This document shows, piece by piece, positions 43,705 to 52,255 of a DNA stretch of 64,000 nucleotides (its first letter is position 1; every line of letters begins with the position of its first letter). The notes under the pieces are model-generated. The model made no database searches and was not told the origin of the DNA. It saw only the letters and a program-made list of their open reading frames with translations. The DNA is from JAXMHB01 sp046346965 (GTDB taxonomy: Bacteria > Pseudomonadota > Gammaproteobacteria > Xanthomonadales > SZUA-5): contig JAXMHB010000004.1 of assembly GCA_046346965.1 (NCBI GenBank), positions 344,066 through 408,065 of the forward strand, read 5' to 3'. The position numbers and the translations under genes are program-made.

Positions 43705-45260
43705 GCACTGCGCCACGCTGGCTGCGTGCGGGAGTGGCGCTGCTGATCCTGACCGGCATGGCCTTCGTGCTGGCGCATGCGGCGCTGGATCGCTATCTGC
43801 GCGCCGAGGCCGGCGTAGCGCTCGATCGCATCGGTCGCGGCGAGAGCCGTTTCGCCTTCGAGTTCGAACGCACCCGCGATCTGATCTCGGAAACTGCCGA
43901 GGGCGTACGCGCGGACCGCATCGAACAAGGCATCTGGCGCGCGACGCTGCCCGACGGACGCGCCAACGTGCGCCTGAATCTGCGCGGACTGTGGCTGGAC
44001 GCGCGGCGCTTCGATTTTCTGCTGACGCGCATCCACAGCTCGGCCGCCGGTGAGCTGGTCCTGATCTTCGACGAACCCGGCCAGCTGCAGCAGAACGCGG
44101 TGCGCCTGGATTTGAGCGCGGGCTGGAACGATCTGCATCTGCCGCTGACCGAGATGCCCTGGCGCAGTCTGGACGAGACCGATACCGATCTGGTCTTCGT
44201 CTCCCAGCCTTGGGGCGGGCGCACCGGCGCCGTGGGCGAGTTCCGGCTGTATTTCTCGCTGCCACCCGGCAGCGAGATCGGGCTCGATTATCTGCGCTTC
44301 GTCGAGCGCGCGGTCGCCACCGGGCAGACGCCGGTGCATCGCCCCTGGGCACGCATGGAGTGGATCAGCGTCGAGGAAGCGCGGACGCGCCTGGCGGCGC
44401 AGCGGCCGCTGCGCGGCAGCCCGGAGGTGCGCGTGGGCATTCTGTTGCCGCTGTACCGAGATACGCCCGAACGCCTGCTCGATCTGCGCGACGCCGCGCT
44501 GCGGCGGGATGCCGAGACTTTGTTCTGGCCGGCTTATGCCGAAACACCCGGCCAGGACACCCGCTACCCGGCAATGCCGGCTGGCGCCACGCTGGCTTGG
44601 TGGATGCTGGGCCTTTGGGCGCTGATTTTGTTGCTGCTGCGCTGGCGGCTGCCGCTGGAGCGCCGCGGCGCTCAGCTGCTGGATCTGTGCGTGGGTTGGG
44701 GACCGCTGCTGGGTCTGGTGGCCCTGCTGGCGCTGCCGGAAACCCCGGGCGCGCCGCTGCTGGTGCTGATCGGCATGCAGCTCGCCTACCTGCTCAGTCG
44801 GGTTCGTCTGGCGCCCTGGCGCCTGGTCGGCGACGCCGCGGCCTGGAGTCAGGCGCTCAGCATCACCGTTGTCGGCGTACTCGCGCTGGTGTTTGCAGCC
44901 TACGCCAGCGATTTTCTGCGCTGGCCCGGCGGGCAGCGTCTGGGCCAGTACCTGCCCTTCGTCGCGATCCAGCAAATCCTGCTGCTCGGCTACCTGCGCC
45001 CGGCGAGCGAGCGCCTGTGGCCCAGCGGCGCGCGATGGCTGGCCGCCGCGCTGTTCGGCGCGCTGCATGCGCCCAACTTTGCGTTGATGCTGCTGTCCGG
45101 CCTGGGCGCCTGGATCTGGCTAGGTCAGTACACCCGCACGCGCGCCCTGCTGCCGGTGATGGCCACGCACTACGTGCTCGGCCTCGCCGCCATCACCTGC
45201 CTGCCGCCCTGGCTGCTGTACTCCGCTGAAGCCAGTCTGCGCTACTACACGGTTCAGTAA
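43701..45260 (+). CDS. Polytopic membrane protein with a periplasmic domain and CPBP-like C-terminal half
   Basis: A 519-residue protein. After an N-terminal membrane anchor (about 9-28) comes a soluble region of about 270 residues (RGESRFAFEFERTRDLISET, WLDARRFDFLLTRIHSS, GLDYLRFVERAVAT) that resembles a carbohydrate-binding-type beta fold. About seven membrane helices follow (about 297-510). The last ones carry LFGALHAPNFALML and MATHYVLGLAAI, matching the second and third motifs of CPBP intramembrane proteases. The first motif (EExxxR) is not clear: YLRPASERL has only one Glu. Proteolytic activity is therefore uncertain. Coupled to phhB by an ATGA overlap. Confidence 0.75.
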   Translation: MSTAPRWLRAGVALLILTGMAFVLAHAALDRYLRAEAGVALDRIGRGESRFAFEFERTRDLISETAEGVRADRIEQGIWRATLPDGRANVRLNLRGLWLDARRFDFLLTRIHSSAAGELVLIFDEPGQLQQNAVRLDLSAGWNDLHLPLTEMPWRSLDETDTDLVFVSQPWGGRTGAVGEFRLYFSLPPGSEIGLDYLRFVERAVATGQTPVHRPWARMEWISVEEARTRLAAQRPLRGSPEVRVGILLPLYRDTPERLLDLRDAALRRDAETLFWPAYAETPGQDTRYPAMPAGATLAWWMLGLWALILLLLRWRLPLERRGAQLLDLCVGWGPLLGLVALLALPETPGAPLLVLIGMQLAYLLSRVRLAPWRLVGDAAAWSQALSITVVGVLALVFAAYASDFLRWPGGQRLGQYLPFVAIQQILLLGYLRPASERLWPSGARWLAAALFGALHAPNFALMLLSGLGAWIWLGQYTRTRALLPVMATHYVLGLAAITCLPPWLLYSAEASLRYYTVQ

Positions 45261-45374
45261 TCCGCTTCGATACAGGGGCGGGCGCAAAAGGCGCGGCCCG
45301 CCCTGCCCTGCGCGCCCGCCTCGGACTGGACCTGCTGCGTCACTAACTGCCCAAGATGAACTGAAACTGACCCA

Positions 45375-45402
45375 TTGCTTACTCCATACGCAACCGTATA
45401 GT
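45375..45402 (+). promoter_or_regulatory. Probable sigma-70 type promoter of the lipase operon, with inverted repeats
   Basis: TTGCTT (45375-45380) and TATAGT (45397-45402) are separated by 16 bases, about 68 bases before the lipase ATG. The -10 box overlaps an inverted repeat ATACG-n4-CGTAT (45387-45400), a possible operator. A second inverted repeat, acttgc/gcaagt (45411-45416 with 45424-45429), lies in the predicted leader. Prediction from sequence only. Confidence 0.55.
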
Positions 45403-45469
45403 CTTCACCTACTTGCTTTGGGGGCAAGTTCACAACTAGGCGGTATGGGTGTTTCTGGGAGGGGAACTC

Positions 45470-46399
45470 ATGATTCGTACGCTCACGCGCGTCGCGCTCT
45501 TGCTGTTGGCATTGTTGGCGGCCATTCCGGCCAGTGCGCAGTCTGGCTATACGCAGACGCGCCATCCCATCGTGCTGGTTCATGGCCTGCTCGGCTTTGA
45601 CAGCCTGCTGGGCATCTACGACTACTTCTACGGCCTGCCGGGCGAGTTGCGTTCCGGTGGCGCCCGCGTCTACATCGCCAATGTGTCTTCCAGCAACTAC
45701 AGCGAGGTCCGCGGCGAGCAACTGATCCGTTACCTCGATCAGCTCAAAGCCACCTATGGCCACACCAAGTTCAATCTGATCGGGCACAGCCACGGCGGCC
45801 CGACGATCCGCTACGTGGCCTCGGTACGCCCGGATCTGGTGGCCTCGATCACCACCATCGGTTCGCCGCACACCGGCAGCGCCGTAGCCGACGGCCTGTC
45901 CACGGTCGCCCCGCCGGGCTCGCTGCTGGAACGCACGCTGGCCGGCTTCGTCAACGCGCTCAGTGTGTTCATCGAGTTTTTGTCGAACGACGCCGACCCG
46001 CAGAACGCCCTCGGCGCGCTGGCCTCGCTGAACTCGGCAGGCGCCGCCTCCTTCAACAATCGCCATCCGCAGGGTCGCCCCACCAGCGCCTGTGGCCAGG
46101 GCGCGGCGGTGGTCAACGGCATCCGCTACTACTCGATGGGCGGCACCAGCGTGCTGACCAATATCCTCGACGCCTCCGATGCCATGCTCGGCGCCTCCAG
46201 CCTGTTCTTCGGCTTTGAGCAGAACGACGGGCTGGTCGGCCGCTGCTCCAGCCACTGGGGCGTGGTGCTGCGCGATGACTACGGCTGGAACCACCTGGAC
46301 GAAGTGAACCAGATCCTCGGTCTGCGCGGTCTGTTCGCCTCCAGTCCCGCCTCGGTCTATCGCGCCCAGGCCAATCGCCTGAAGTCCGCCGGTCTCTGA
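45470..46399 (+). CDS. Secreted triacylglycerol lipase (family I)
   Basis: Extracellular lipase of the foldase-dependent family I, 309 residues. A signal peptide (MIRTLTRVALLLLALLAAIP, cleaved after about ASAQ) precedes the alpha/beta-hydrolase. The oxyanion region is PIVLVHGLLGFD, the nucleophile elbow GHSHGGPTIRYVA, and the acid Asp lies in EQNDGLVGRCSSHWG. The catalytic His is in the C-terminal HLDEVNQI block. Two Cys (SACGQG and GRCSSH) fit the conserved disulphide of Pseudomonas lipases. ATG at 45470 has GGAGGGG just upstream and excludes 7 earlier codons. The next gene encodes its foldase. Confidence 0.95.
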   Translation: MIRTLTRVALLLLALLAAIPASAQSGYTQTRHPIVLVHGLLGFDSLLGIYDYFYGLPGELRSGGARVYIANVSSSNYSEVRGEQLIRYLDQLKATYGHTKFNLIGHSHGGPTIRYVASVRPDLVASITTIGSPHTGSAVADGLSTVAPPGSLLERTLAGFVNALSVFIEFLSNDADPQNALGALASLNSAGAASFNNRHPQGRPTSACGQGAAVVNGIRYYSMGGTSVLTNILDASDAMLGASSLFFGFEQNDGLVGRCSSHWGVVLRDDYGWNHLDEVNQILGLRGLFASSPASVYRAQANRLKSAGL

Positions 46400-46406
46400 G
46401 CGATGC

Positions 46407-46431
46407 AGGGCGCCGGTGAGGCCGGCGCCCT
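46407..46431 (+). promoter_or_regulatory. Intercistronic hairpin between lipase and foldase genes
   Basis: A perfect 10-bp GC-rich stem (46407-46416 with 46422-46431) has a 5-nt loop. It has no T run after it, so it is not a complete terminator. It covers an AGGG and a GTG that could serve as ribosome-binding site and start for the foldase. It may stabilise the lipase message or lower foldase translation. Confidence 0.7.
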
Positions 46432-46439
46432 CTCTGCCC

Positions 46440-47465
46440 ATGGAAAGCTGGCGCTATCGTCTCGCCGCCCTCGCGCTGGTCCTGGCGCTGCTGCTGGGCC
46501 TGGTCCTGTCGCTGTGGCCGCAGCAGAGCGGCACACCCGCATTGGCCGTGCCGGCCGCCGCGGCGCTCAGCGAGGAGCGCATCGCCGGGCCGCTCACCAC
46601 GACTGAGCCCGCGCCGCCTGCCGCGCAATTCGCCACGAACCCACCGTCACCCGAGCTGCCCGCGCTGCCGCGCTCGCTGCAAGGCACCGAGATCGACGGC
46701 GCGGTCGAACTCGATGCGCAGGGGCAACTGCGGCTGACGCTGGATCTGCGCCGGCTGTACGATCAAGTGCTGAGCACCGCCGGTGAACTCGACCTCAACG
46801 GCATCCGCGCGCTGCTCAGCAGCCGCCTGGATCAGCTGACCACGCCCGCCGGCAAGCAGCAGGCGCTCGCCACCTTCGAGCGCTATCTGCGCTATCTGCA
46901 AACGGTGGACGCCAACGCCGATCGGCTATCCGCGCTGGATCTGAAGGCGCGCCTGCAGGCGCTGGTGGATCTGCGCCGGCAGGTGCTCGGCGAGGAGATG
47001 GCGACCGCCTTCTTCGCCGATGAAGAAGCCTATCAGCGCTACACCCTGGCCACGCAGGATCTGCAGCAGGACACCGGGCTCAGCGCCGCCGAGCGTGAGG
47101 CGCGCGCGCGCGAGCTGCTGGTGGAACTGCCGGACAGCATGCGTGCACCGCTGCTCGCACAACGTCAGATCGAAGCCGATCTGAACGATGGCGCCCGCAT
47201 CGAGGCCAGCAACAGCGATGCCAGCGAGCGCTATCGGCAGCGGGCCGAGCGCTTCGGTGCTGAAGCCGCCGCCCGGATGGAACTGCTGGATCGCGAGCGC
47301 GCGGCCTGGGACGCGCGCGTGCGTGCCTACCAGCAGGAGCGCGCGCGACTGGCGGGCCTGACCGCAGAAGCGCGCGCAGCGGCGCTGGATGCCTGGCTCG
47401 GCCAACACTTCGACGAGGCCGAGCAACGCCGCATCCGCTCGCTCGAGAGTATCGGCGAGCTCTGA
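46440..47465 (+). CDS. Lipase-specific foldase (lipase chaperone)
   Basis: Membrane-anchored steric chaperone that folds the lipase in the periplasm before type II secretion. The 341 residues begin with a short cytoplasmic end and a membrane helix (about 6-27, LAALALVLALLLGLVLSLWP). A Pro/Ala-rich linker and the extended helical foldase domain follow. The Lif signature RxxFDYxLSxxGE appears as RRLYDQVLSTAGE (about 103-115). Many Arg/Glu/Ala-rich helices follow, including DLNDGARIEASNSDASERYR. The ATG at 46440 lacks a clear ribosome-binding site; GTG at 46416 with AGGG upstream is the alternative. Directly follows the lipase gene. Confidence 0.92.
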   Translation: MESWRYRLAALALVLALLLGLVLSLWPQQSGTPALAVPAAAALSEERIAGPLTTTEPAPPAAQFATNPPSPELPALPRSLQGTEIDGAVELDAQGQLRLTLDLRRLYDQVLSTAGELDLNGIRALLSSRLDQLTTPAGKQQALATFERYLRYLQTVDANADRLSALDLKARLQALVDLRRQVLGEEMATAFFADEEAYQRYTLATQDLQQDTGLSAAEREARARELLVELPDSMRAPLLAQRQIEADLNDGARIEASNSDASERYRQRAERFGAEAAARMELLDRERAAWDARVRAYQQERARLAGLTAEARAAALDAWLGQHFDEAEQRRIRSLESIGEL

Positions 47466-47466
47466 C

Positions 47467-48510
47467 TCAGCCCAGCAACACGCGCATACGCTCCGCGTCA
47501 GGCTGCTCGACGATGCCGCGCTCGGTCACGATCACATCGATCAGCCGCGCCGGCGTGACGTCGAACACCGGATTCCAGGCCTGCACGCCCGGCGCCGCAA
47601 CGCGCTGCCCCGCATACTCCAGCAATTCGCGCGGGTCGCGCTCCTCGATGTGGATCTGCGCGCCGTCCGGCGTATCGAAATCCACCGTGGACATTGGCGC
47701 CACCACCATCACCTTGGCGCCGAACGTGCGCGCCGCTGCGGCCAGCGAGAGCGTGCCGATCTTGTTCGCGGTGTCGCCATTGGCGCAGATCCGATCGGCA
47801 CCGACAATGACCCATTGCGCGCGCTGCTGCGCCATCAGCCAGGCGCCGGCGCCGTCGGCGATCAGACGCGCCGGAATGCCGTCCTCCAGCAGCTCCCAAA
47901 CGGTCAAACGCGCACCTTGCAGCCAGGGACGTGTCTCACCGGCGTAAATCGCGGACAACTTGCCTTGCGCAAAGGCGGCGCGGACGACGCCGAGCGCCGT
48001 GCCCAGCCCGGCGGTCGCCAGCGACCCGGTGTTGCAATGCGTCAGCACGCCGCTGCCGGGTGCAATGCAGGCGGCACCGAGTTCGGCCATGCGGTAGTTG
48101 GCCGCCAGATCCTCGCGCTCGATCGCCTGCGCCTCCGCGCGGACACGATCAGGCTCGGGATCGCCACCGCAGCGCGCGAGCATGCGATCCACGGCCCACA
48201 TCAGGTTGACTGCCGTGGGTCGCGCCGCGCGCAGCGACTGCGCCGCCGCGGCAAAGTGCGCCACGCGCTCGCTCGCAGCCAGTGCGCCGCCCGCGCGCGC
48301 CGCCAGCACCAGCGCATAAGCCGCAGCGATGCCGATCGCCGGCGCGCCACGGACGGTCAGCGCGCGGATGGCATCGACCACAGTCTGATAGTCCGGCATC
48401 GGCTGCCACAGTGTTTGCATCGGCAGCCGGCGCTGATCCAGCAAAGCCATGCCGTTCGCATCAAAACGGACCGCGCGCACCCGGTCAAAGCGGGACAGTA
48501 GTTCTTGCAT
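47467..48510 (-). CDS. mtnA: S-methyl-5-thioribose-1-phosphate isomerase
   Basis: Isomerises 5-methylthioribose-1-phosphate to the ribulose form in the methionine salvage pathway. The 347 residues match the MtnA/eIF2B-like family: TVRGAPAIGIAAAYALVLAA, LTHCNTGSLATAGLGTALG with the catalytic Cys, ETRPWLQGARLTVWEL, GADRICANGDTANKIGTLSL with the catalytic Asp, and NPVFDVTPARLIDVIVTE. No other mtn genes are in the window. Convergent with the foldase gene (2 bases apart) and divergent from the GntR regulator. Confidence 0.97.
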   Translation of the reverse strand: MQELLSRFDRVRAVRFDANGMALLDQRRLPMQTLWQPMPDYQTVVDAIRALTVRGAPAIGIAAAYALVLAARAGGALAASERVAHFAAAAQSLRAARPTAVNLMWAVDRMLARCGGDPEPDRVRAEAQAIEREDLAANYRMAELGAACIAPGSGVLTHCNTGSLATAGLGTALGVVRAAFAQGKLSAIYAGETRPWLQGARLTVWELLEDGIPARLIADGAGAWLMAQQRAQWVIVGADRICANGDTANKIGTLSLAAAARTFGAKVMVVAPMSTVDFDTPDGAQIHIEERDPRELLEYAGQRVAAPGVQAWNPVFDVTPARLIDVIVTERGIVEQPDAERMRVLLG

Positions 48511-48613
48511 GGGAGCTTCCTGACAGCCGGCGTCGACCTGCTGACGACGTCGGAAATGCTTGAATGGTATAGGATTAGGGCATTCGGGCCTGATCGCCGC
48601 CGGAGTCTATGCC

Positions 48614-49396
48614 ATGCGTGTGTTCAATGCCGAAGACCGCAGCAGCCTGCGGCCGGATCACCCGTCGCCGCTGTATCACCAGTTATACGCGCTGGTGAAG
48701 CGCAAGATCGAGGGGGGCGATCTGCGCCAAGGCACCCTGTTGCCGGCCGAGAAAGACATCGGTTTGCAGTTCGGCATTTCGCGCATCACGGTCAAGCGCG
48801 CGCTGGATGAACTGGAGGCCGAGGGTTATGTGTCACGCCATCGCGGCCGCGGCACGCACGTTACCTACAAGTACGAGCCCAAAGTGCTGAAGGTGCCGCT
48901 CAACACCATGCTCGAGAGCCTGGCCGTGATGGGGCGCGAAACCCAGGTGCGGCTGATCGAGTTCGCCCGCGTGCTGCCACCGCCAGCCGTCGCCGATGCG
49001 CTGCGTCTCGGCGCCGATCAACTGGTGGACCGCGCCATCCGCGTGCGCAGCAGCGAGAGCCTGCCCTTCGCTCACTACACCAGCTGGACCGTACCGATCA
49101 GTCCGGGCTTCAGCCAGGACAGCCTCAAGAGCAGCAGCAGTCGGCTCGATCTGTTTAGACGATTGGGCGTCCAGATCAAGGAGGTGGATCAGGTGATCTC
49201 CGCGATCGCGGCCGACCTCGCGTTGGCGCAACGGCTGATCGTGCGCGTCGGCGATCCGCTGCTGCAGGTCACCCGCATCGCTTTCGATCAGCGCGGACGC
49301 CCGATCGACTACCTGCTGGCCGCCTACCGCCCAGACCGCTTCCAGTACCACATGAAAATGTCGGCCAGCGAGGGTCTGGCGCGCAGCGCGCGTTAG
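48614..49396 (+). CDS. GntR-family transcriptional regulator with UTRA domain
   Basis: A 260-residue regulator of the HutC subfamily. The N-terminal winged helix (about 15-80: PLYHQLYALVKRKIEGGDLR, LLPAEKDIGLQFGISRITVK, and the wing YVSRHRGRGTHV) is followed by the UTRA ligand-binding domain. That domain contains LVDRAIRVRSSESLPFAHYT and DPLLQVTRIAFDQRGRPIDY. HutC members respond to small metabolites; the ligand is not known here. It is divergent from mtnA, and a shared 103-base region may contain its operator. ATG at 48614 is chosen since the preceding 18 codons are not conserved. Confidence 0.93.
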   Translation: MRVFNAEDRSSLRPDHPSPLYHQLYALVKRKIEGGDLRQGTLLPAEKDIGLQFGISRITVKRALDELEAEGYVSRHRGRGTHVTYKYEPKVLKVPLNTMLESLAVMGRETQVRLIEFARVLPPPAVADALRLGADQLVDRAIRVRSSESLPFAHYTSWTVPISPGFSQDSLKSSSSRLDLFRRLGVQIKEVDQVISAIAADLALAQRLIVRVGDPLLQVTRIAFDQRGRPIDYLLAAYRPDRFQYHMKMSASEGLARSAR

Positions 49397-49443
49397 CCTT
49401 GGTCGGGCGGCCGGCGCGCTCGCCAGCCACCCGAGGGTCTGTG

Positions 49444-49992
49444 TCAGTAGATGACGAAGTCGGCGCGACAGCCGTCATCAACCCAGATGCCGCGGCGGTC
49501 ATAGCCCCAGGTCTCGCCGTACTCGCAGTAGGAGTCGCTGAGCTGGGTCTCGATATCCACCTGACCACGGATCGGCACCGAGCAGAAGGTGTAATCGTGA
49601 TCGCGCGACTCGCAGCGCACCGTGTAGGCGCCGCCGCGCGCGGGATAGGGATTCGGCAAACCACCCTGCCAGCGATCATCGTCATAACGATGCCCACCCC
49701 AACGACCGCCGCCGCCAGCCAGCGCGAATTCGGCGCGACAGCCATCGCTGACCCACACGCCGCGACGATCCTGGCCCCAGGTCTGGCCCTCGATGCAAGG
49801 ACTGCGACTCAGCTGATTGACCAGCACCACGCCGCCGTGGCCGCCGACATCGCAGTACTCCTGATCGTGGTTGTGCGACTCGCAACTGAAGACCTCGTCA
49901 TAGTCGTAGTCGTCGTCCCAGTCATGCCGGGCCTCTGCCGCGCCGGCCACCAGTAGCAGTCCCCCCAGCAACACCGCCTTCCCCATGCGCAT
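49444..49992 (-). CDS. Secreted protein with two DUF3011 repeats
   Basis: A 182-residue exported protein: signal peptide (MRMGKAVLLGGLLLVAGAAEA), an acidic Asp/Tyr stretch, then two similar DUF3011 units. Each unit has the order C-E-S-x-x-H/D...C, Q-L-S, C-x-x-G-x-T-W-G, and ends in DGCRAEF or DGCRADF (first about 38-94, second about 125-180). The Cys pattern suggests disulphides. The ligand of DUF3011 is not known. GAGGG precedes the ATG at 49992, and a second in-frame ATG lies 6 bases later. Confidence 0.88.
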   Translation of the reverse strand: MRMGKAVLLGGLLLVAGAAEARHDWDDDYDYDEVFSCESHNHDQEYCDVGGHGGVVLVNQLSRSPCIEGQTWGQDRRGVWVSDGCRAEFALAGGGGRWGGHRYDDDRWQGGLPNPYPARGGAYTVRCESRDHDYTFCSVPIRGQVDIETQLSDSYCEYGETWGYDRRGIWVDDGCRADFVIY

Positions 49993-50141
49993 CGCTCTGC
50001 CCTCACCAGGGTATGTTGGATGCCGGTCAGGCCCTGATCCTGAGCGGCGTACGCAGTCTTCGCCTGCGAGGCTGAATCCAAAGGCAACTTTCTCGCCCCG
50101 CCGCACAACCCTTCAGCTTGCAGCAATCTCGCTCCCTGCCT

Positions 50142-50579
50142 TCACTCTTCCCCGTGTTCGGCCTCCCACGCCCGCGCGGACTCGCGCAGACCGGGCGGGA
50201 CCAGGGCTTGAATCAATTCCGTCAATGCCTCAACGACCTTGCGCTGCGACTCACGCAAGCGCGCCGGCGTGCAAAGGACGATCCCGGCGCCTTCGAACTC
50301 GATCAGCGTCGTCGGGCCACCCACCGTGGGACGCGCATCCGGCGACCAGTCGATGTCGATCGGCAGTGCCCGCACGGCCGCCAGAAGGGCCCCGCGCTGG
50401 TCGGCGTCAAGTTCAAAGCTGCCGCGCCACTGCGGCCCCTCGCTGTCATAGCCGCAGCGTCGCACATAGCGGCCCATGCCGCCGCGATCGATCTGAATCA
50501 ACGTCTCGCGCCGGAACGGCGGCGGCACCGTGCCGTTATCACGCTGGTAGCGGAGCTGCCATTGCTCGTCTGCAGTCAT
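50142..50579 (-). CDS. Hypothetical protein, 145 residues
   Basis: Not recognised. A soluble protein starting MTADEQWQLRYQRDNGTVPP, then RRETLIQIDRGGMGRYVRRC, RGSFELDADQRGALLAAVRA and GGPTTLIEFEGAGIVLCTPA, which looks like a small alpha/beta domain with a final helix. No signal peptide from this start; the frame is open 29 codons further upstream without a better start. Codon use is like its neighbours. Divergent from the knotted-protein gene. Confidence 0.7.
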   Translation of the reverse strand: MTADEQWQLRYQRDNGTVPPPFRRETLIQIDRGGMGRYVRRCGYDSEGPQWRGSFELDADQRGALLAAVRALPIDIDWSPDARPTVGGPTTLIEFEGAGIVLCTPARLRESQRKVVEALTELIQALVPPGLRESARAWEAEHGEE

Positions 50580-50683
50580 CGGAGGCCTTGCCCGGACCTT
50601 GCATGAAGCGCCCAGTATGCGCCGCGCCAGCCACGCTTCAGCCAGCACGGCGCACAGTCCTCGCACGCAGACCCGGAGGCCCT

Positions 50684-51007
50684 ATGCAGCACGCACGACG
50701 TCAGTGGATCAGCCAGGCCCTACTCGCCTCGATGAGTCTGGCCTTCGCCACCCGCAGCCGCGCCGGCGGCAAACCCGATCTCACGCGCATCTACGGCAAG
50801 ATCCAGTTCGTCGAGAGCTTCCCGGACTACAAAGTCAAAGTGGTCGAGTCCTTCGCCGATTTGCACGTACAAGTCGTCGAGAGCTTCCCGGACGCCCCCG
50901 GCAAATGGAAGATGGTCACCAGCTTCCCGGACTTCAAACTGCAACTGGTCGAGTCCTTCCCCGACTTCACCATCAAGTACGTCGAGAGCTTTCCGGGCGT
51001 GCAGTGA
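50684..51007 (+). CDS. Probable 7(1) septoil knot domain protein
   Basis: A 107-residue exported protein. After an N-terminal signal (MQHARRQWISQALLASMSLA, cleavage near residue 28; an RR pair is present but the Tat consensus is weak) the mature part is built of six near-identical 11-residue units: KIQFVESFPDY, KVKVVESFADL, HVQVVESFPDA, KWKMVTSFPDF, KLQLVESFPDF and TIKYVESFPG. This repeated V(E/T)SFPD pattern with the GKWK insert after unit three matches what I recall of the small septoil-knot family, whose solved member has a deep 7(1) knot. GGAGG lies 6 bases before the ATG. Function unknown. Confidence 0.82.
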   Translation: MQHARRQWISQALLASMSLAFATRSRAGGKPDLTRIYGKIQFVESFPDYKVKVVESFADLHVQVVESFPDAPGKWKMVTSFPDFKLQLVESFPDFTIKYVESFPGVQ

Positions 51008-51055
51008 TCGGGGGTCGGTCTGCGGCGACACTTGCGCCCAGCCGCAGCGTGAGCG

Positions 51056-51598
51056 CTAAGCGCGCATGCCGACCCAAATCACGGCCTCCGTAGACGCCGC
51101 GACGATGGGCGACAGCACCTTGGGCCAGAACTGACCGGCAGCGAGGTGTGTCGCCGACTGGTCGTGGTGGCGCTGCTCCTCCGCAACAATGGATTCAATG
51201 GCCCTGACCGCTGCCTCGTCCTTGCCCCGCAGTGCCTCCAGTTGATGATGAAGGTGAGCGAGGACCACGCGTTCTACGGCCACGGTTGTGGCTGCAATGG
51301 CGCGACGGCCCAGCAACCCGGTGATGAGGCCGAGCACGAAGCCGCCGAGGCCGCAGAGCATGTAGCTGCGACAACGCGGACGACGGCGGCGCTGCAACTC
51401 CGCCCAGAACGTGGCCCGATGTGCCTCTTCATCCGCTTTGAACTCGGATAACTCGGCGACCAGACTGGGCGCCATGATTCGAGCGGCCAATATCTGGCCA
51501 GCGTAAATGTGGACAGCACCGTTCTCGCCGGCATGATTGACTTTGAGCACACGGGCGGCGTACTCATTTGGTGGTTGATCCGACAACGACGGCTTCAT
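51056..51598 (-). CDS. coq7: 2-polyprenyl-3-methyl-6-methoxy-1,4-benzoquinone monooxygenase (Coq7-like)
   Basis: Di-iron hydroxylase for a late step of ubiquinone synthesis, 180 residues. The ferritin-like ligand pattern is visible: Glu in VNHAGENGAVHIYAGQ (about 24-39), ExxH in EFKADEEAHRATFW (about 58), Glu in VERVVLAHLHHQLEALR (about 108) and ExxH in AEEQRHHDQS (about 143). A hydrophobic segment (about 82-102) fits membrane association. ATG at 51598 is selected because MKPSLSDQPPNEYAARVLKV is a short leader before the first ligand; the frame continues 42 codons upstream. Stand-alone gene. Confidence 0.92.
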   Translation of the reverse strand: MKPSLSDQPPNEYAARVLKVNHAGENGAVHIYAGQILAARIMAPSLVAELSEFKADEEAHRATFWAELQRRRRPRCRSYMLCGLGGFVLGLITGLLGRRAIAATTVAVERVVLAHLHHQLEALRGKDEAAVRAIESIVAEEQRHHDQSATHLAAGQFWPKVLSPIVAASTEAVIWVGMRA

Positions 51599-51727
51599 CT
51601 TGGTTCGCTGCGTCCTGCGTGACACGTTCCCATGGACCAGTATCCCAATCCCGTTCAGCCCCGGGGGGAGCACCGGCGCCATGATCGACGCAAGGGACTG
51701 GCACCGCAGTCGGCTTGGTCGCACGGA

Positions 51728-52126
51728 TCAACTACGGCGTTCATACAGGACAATTGCCCCATCCACCCTGAGTTCGCCAAAATCACCTGTGAATTCAAGC
51801 TTCCCGCCGAGTGAGCCTTGATACGAGCGCGAAGCGATCGGTGAAATCCCGCCCGCGCGCGTGGCCTTGCGGACAACCGTAAGCTCGAGCAAAAAGCCAT
51901 TATGGCCGTCAAGCTCGGGCTTGAGCGCAACACTGTACGGCCCCAAGTCTTGCGAAATCAAACCATCCTCTCCAAGCGCTTCGCCGGTGCGGATGCTGTG
52001 CGTCGCCCCGCCGCTTGTGATCTTGACTTCATAATTGGCACGCAATTCCTGCAGGCCTGAAGCCGAAACACCGGGCGCCGAGGTGGCAGCGATCGAAAGA
52101 CCCAGCAGACAAAGTAGTTTCATCAT
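51728..52126 (-). CDS. Hypothetical secreted protein, 132 residues
   Basis: Not recognised. Signal peptide MMKLLCLLGLSIAATSAPGV with likely cleavage near residue 22. The mature part alternates short beta-like stretches: RANYEVKITSGGATHSIRTG, GPYSVALKPELDGHNGFLLE, GGKLEFTGDFGELRVDGAIV. It looks like a small periplasmic beta-sandwich. Slightly lower GC than neighbours. The minus-strand kinase gene lies 130 bases upstream; no shared operon is obvious. Confidence 0.7.
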   Translation of the reverse strand: MMKLLCLLGLSIAATSAPGVSASGLQELRANYEVKITSGGATHSIRTGEALGEDGLISQDLGPYSVALKPELDGHNGFLLELTVVRKATRAGGISPIASRSYQGSLGGKLEFTGDFGELRVDGAIVLYERRS

Positions 52127-52255
52127 TGATCCTATTCCCCTGAGACAGCGACCGCCTGAGTTGGAAACCGCGGCGACGGCGACGGCTTGATGGCAACATT
52201 GTACCTGGCCGCTGGCGAATCACCCGCCTTCGGCATGACGCAACCAGCACTGCCC

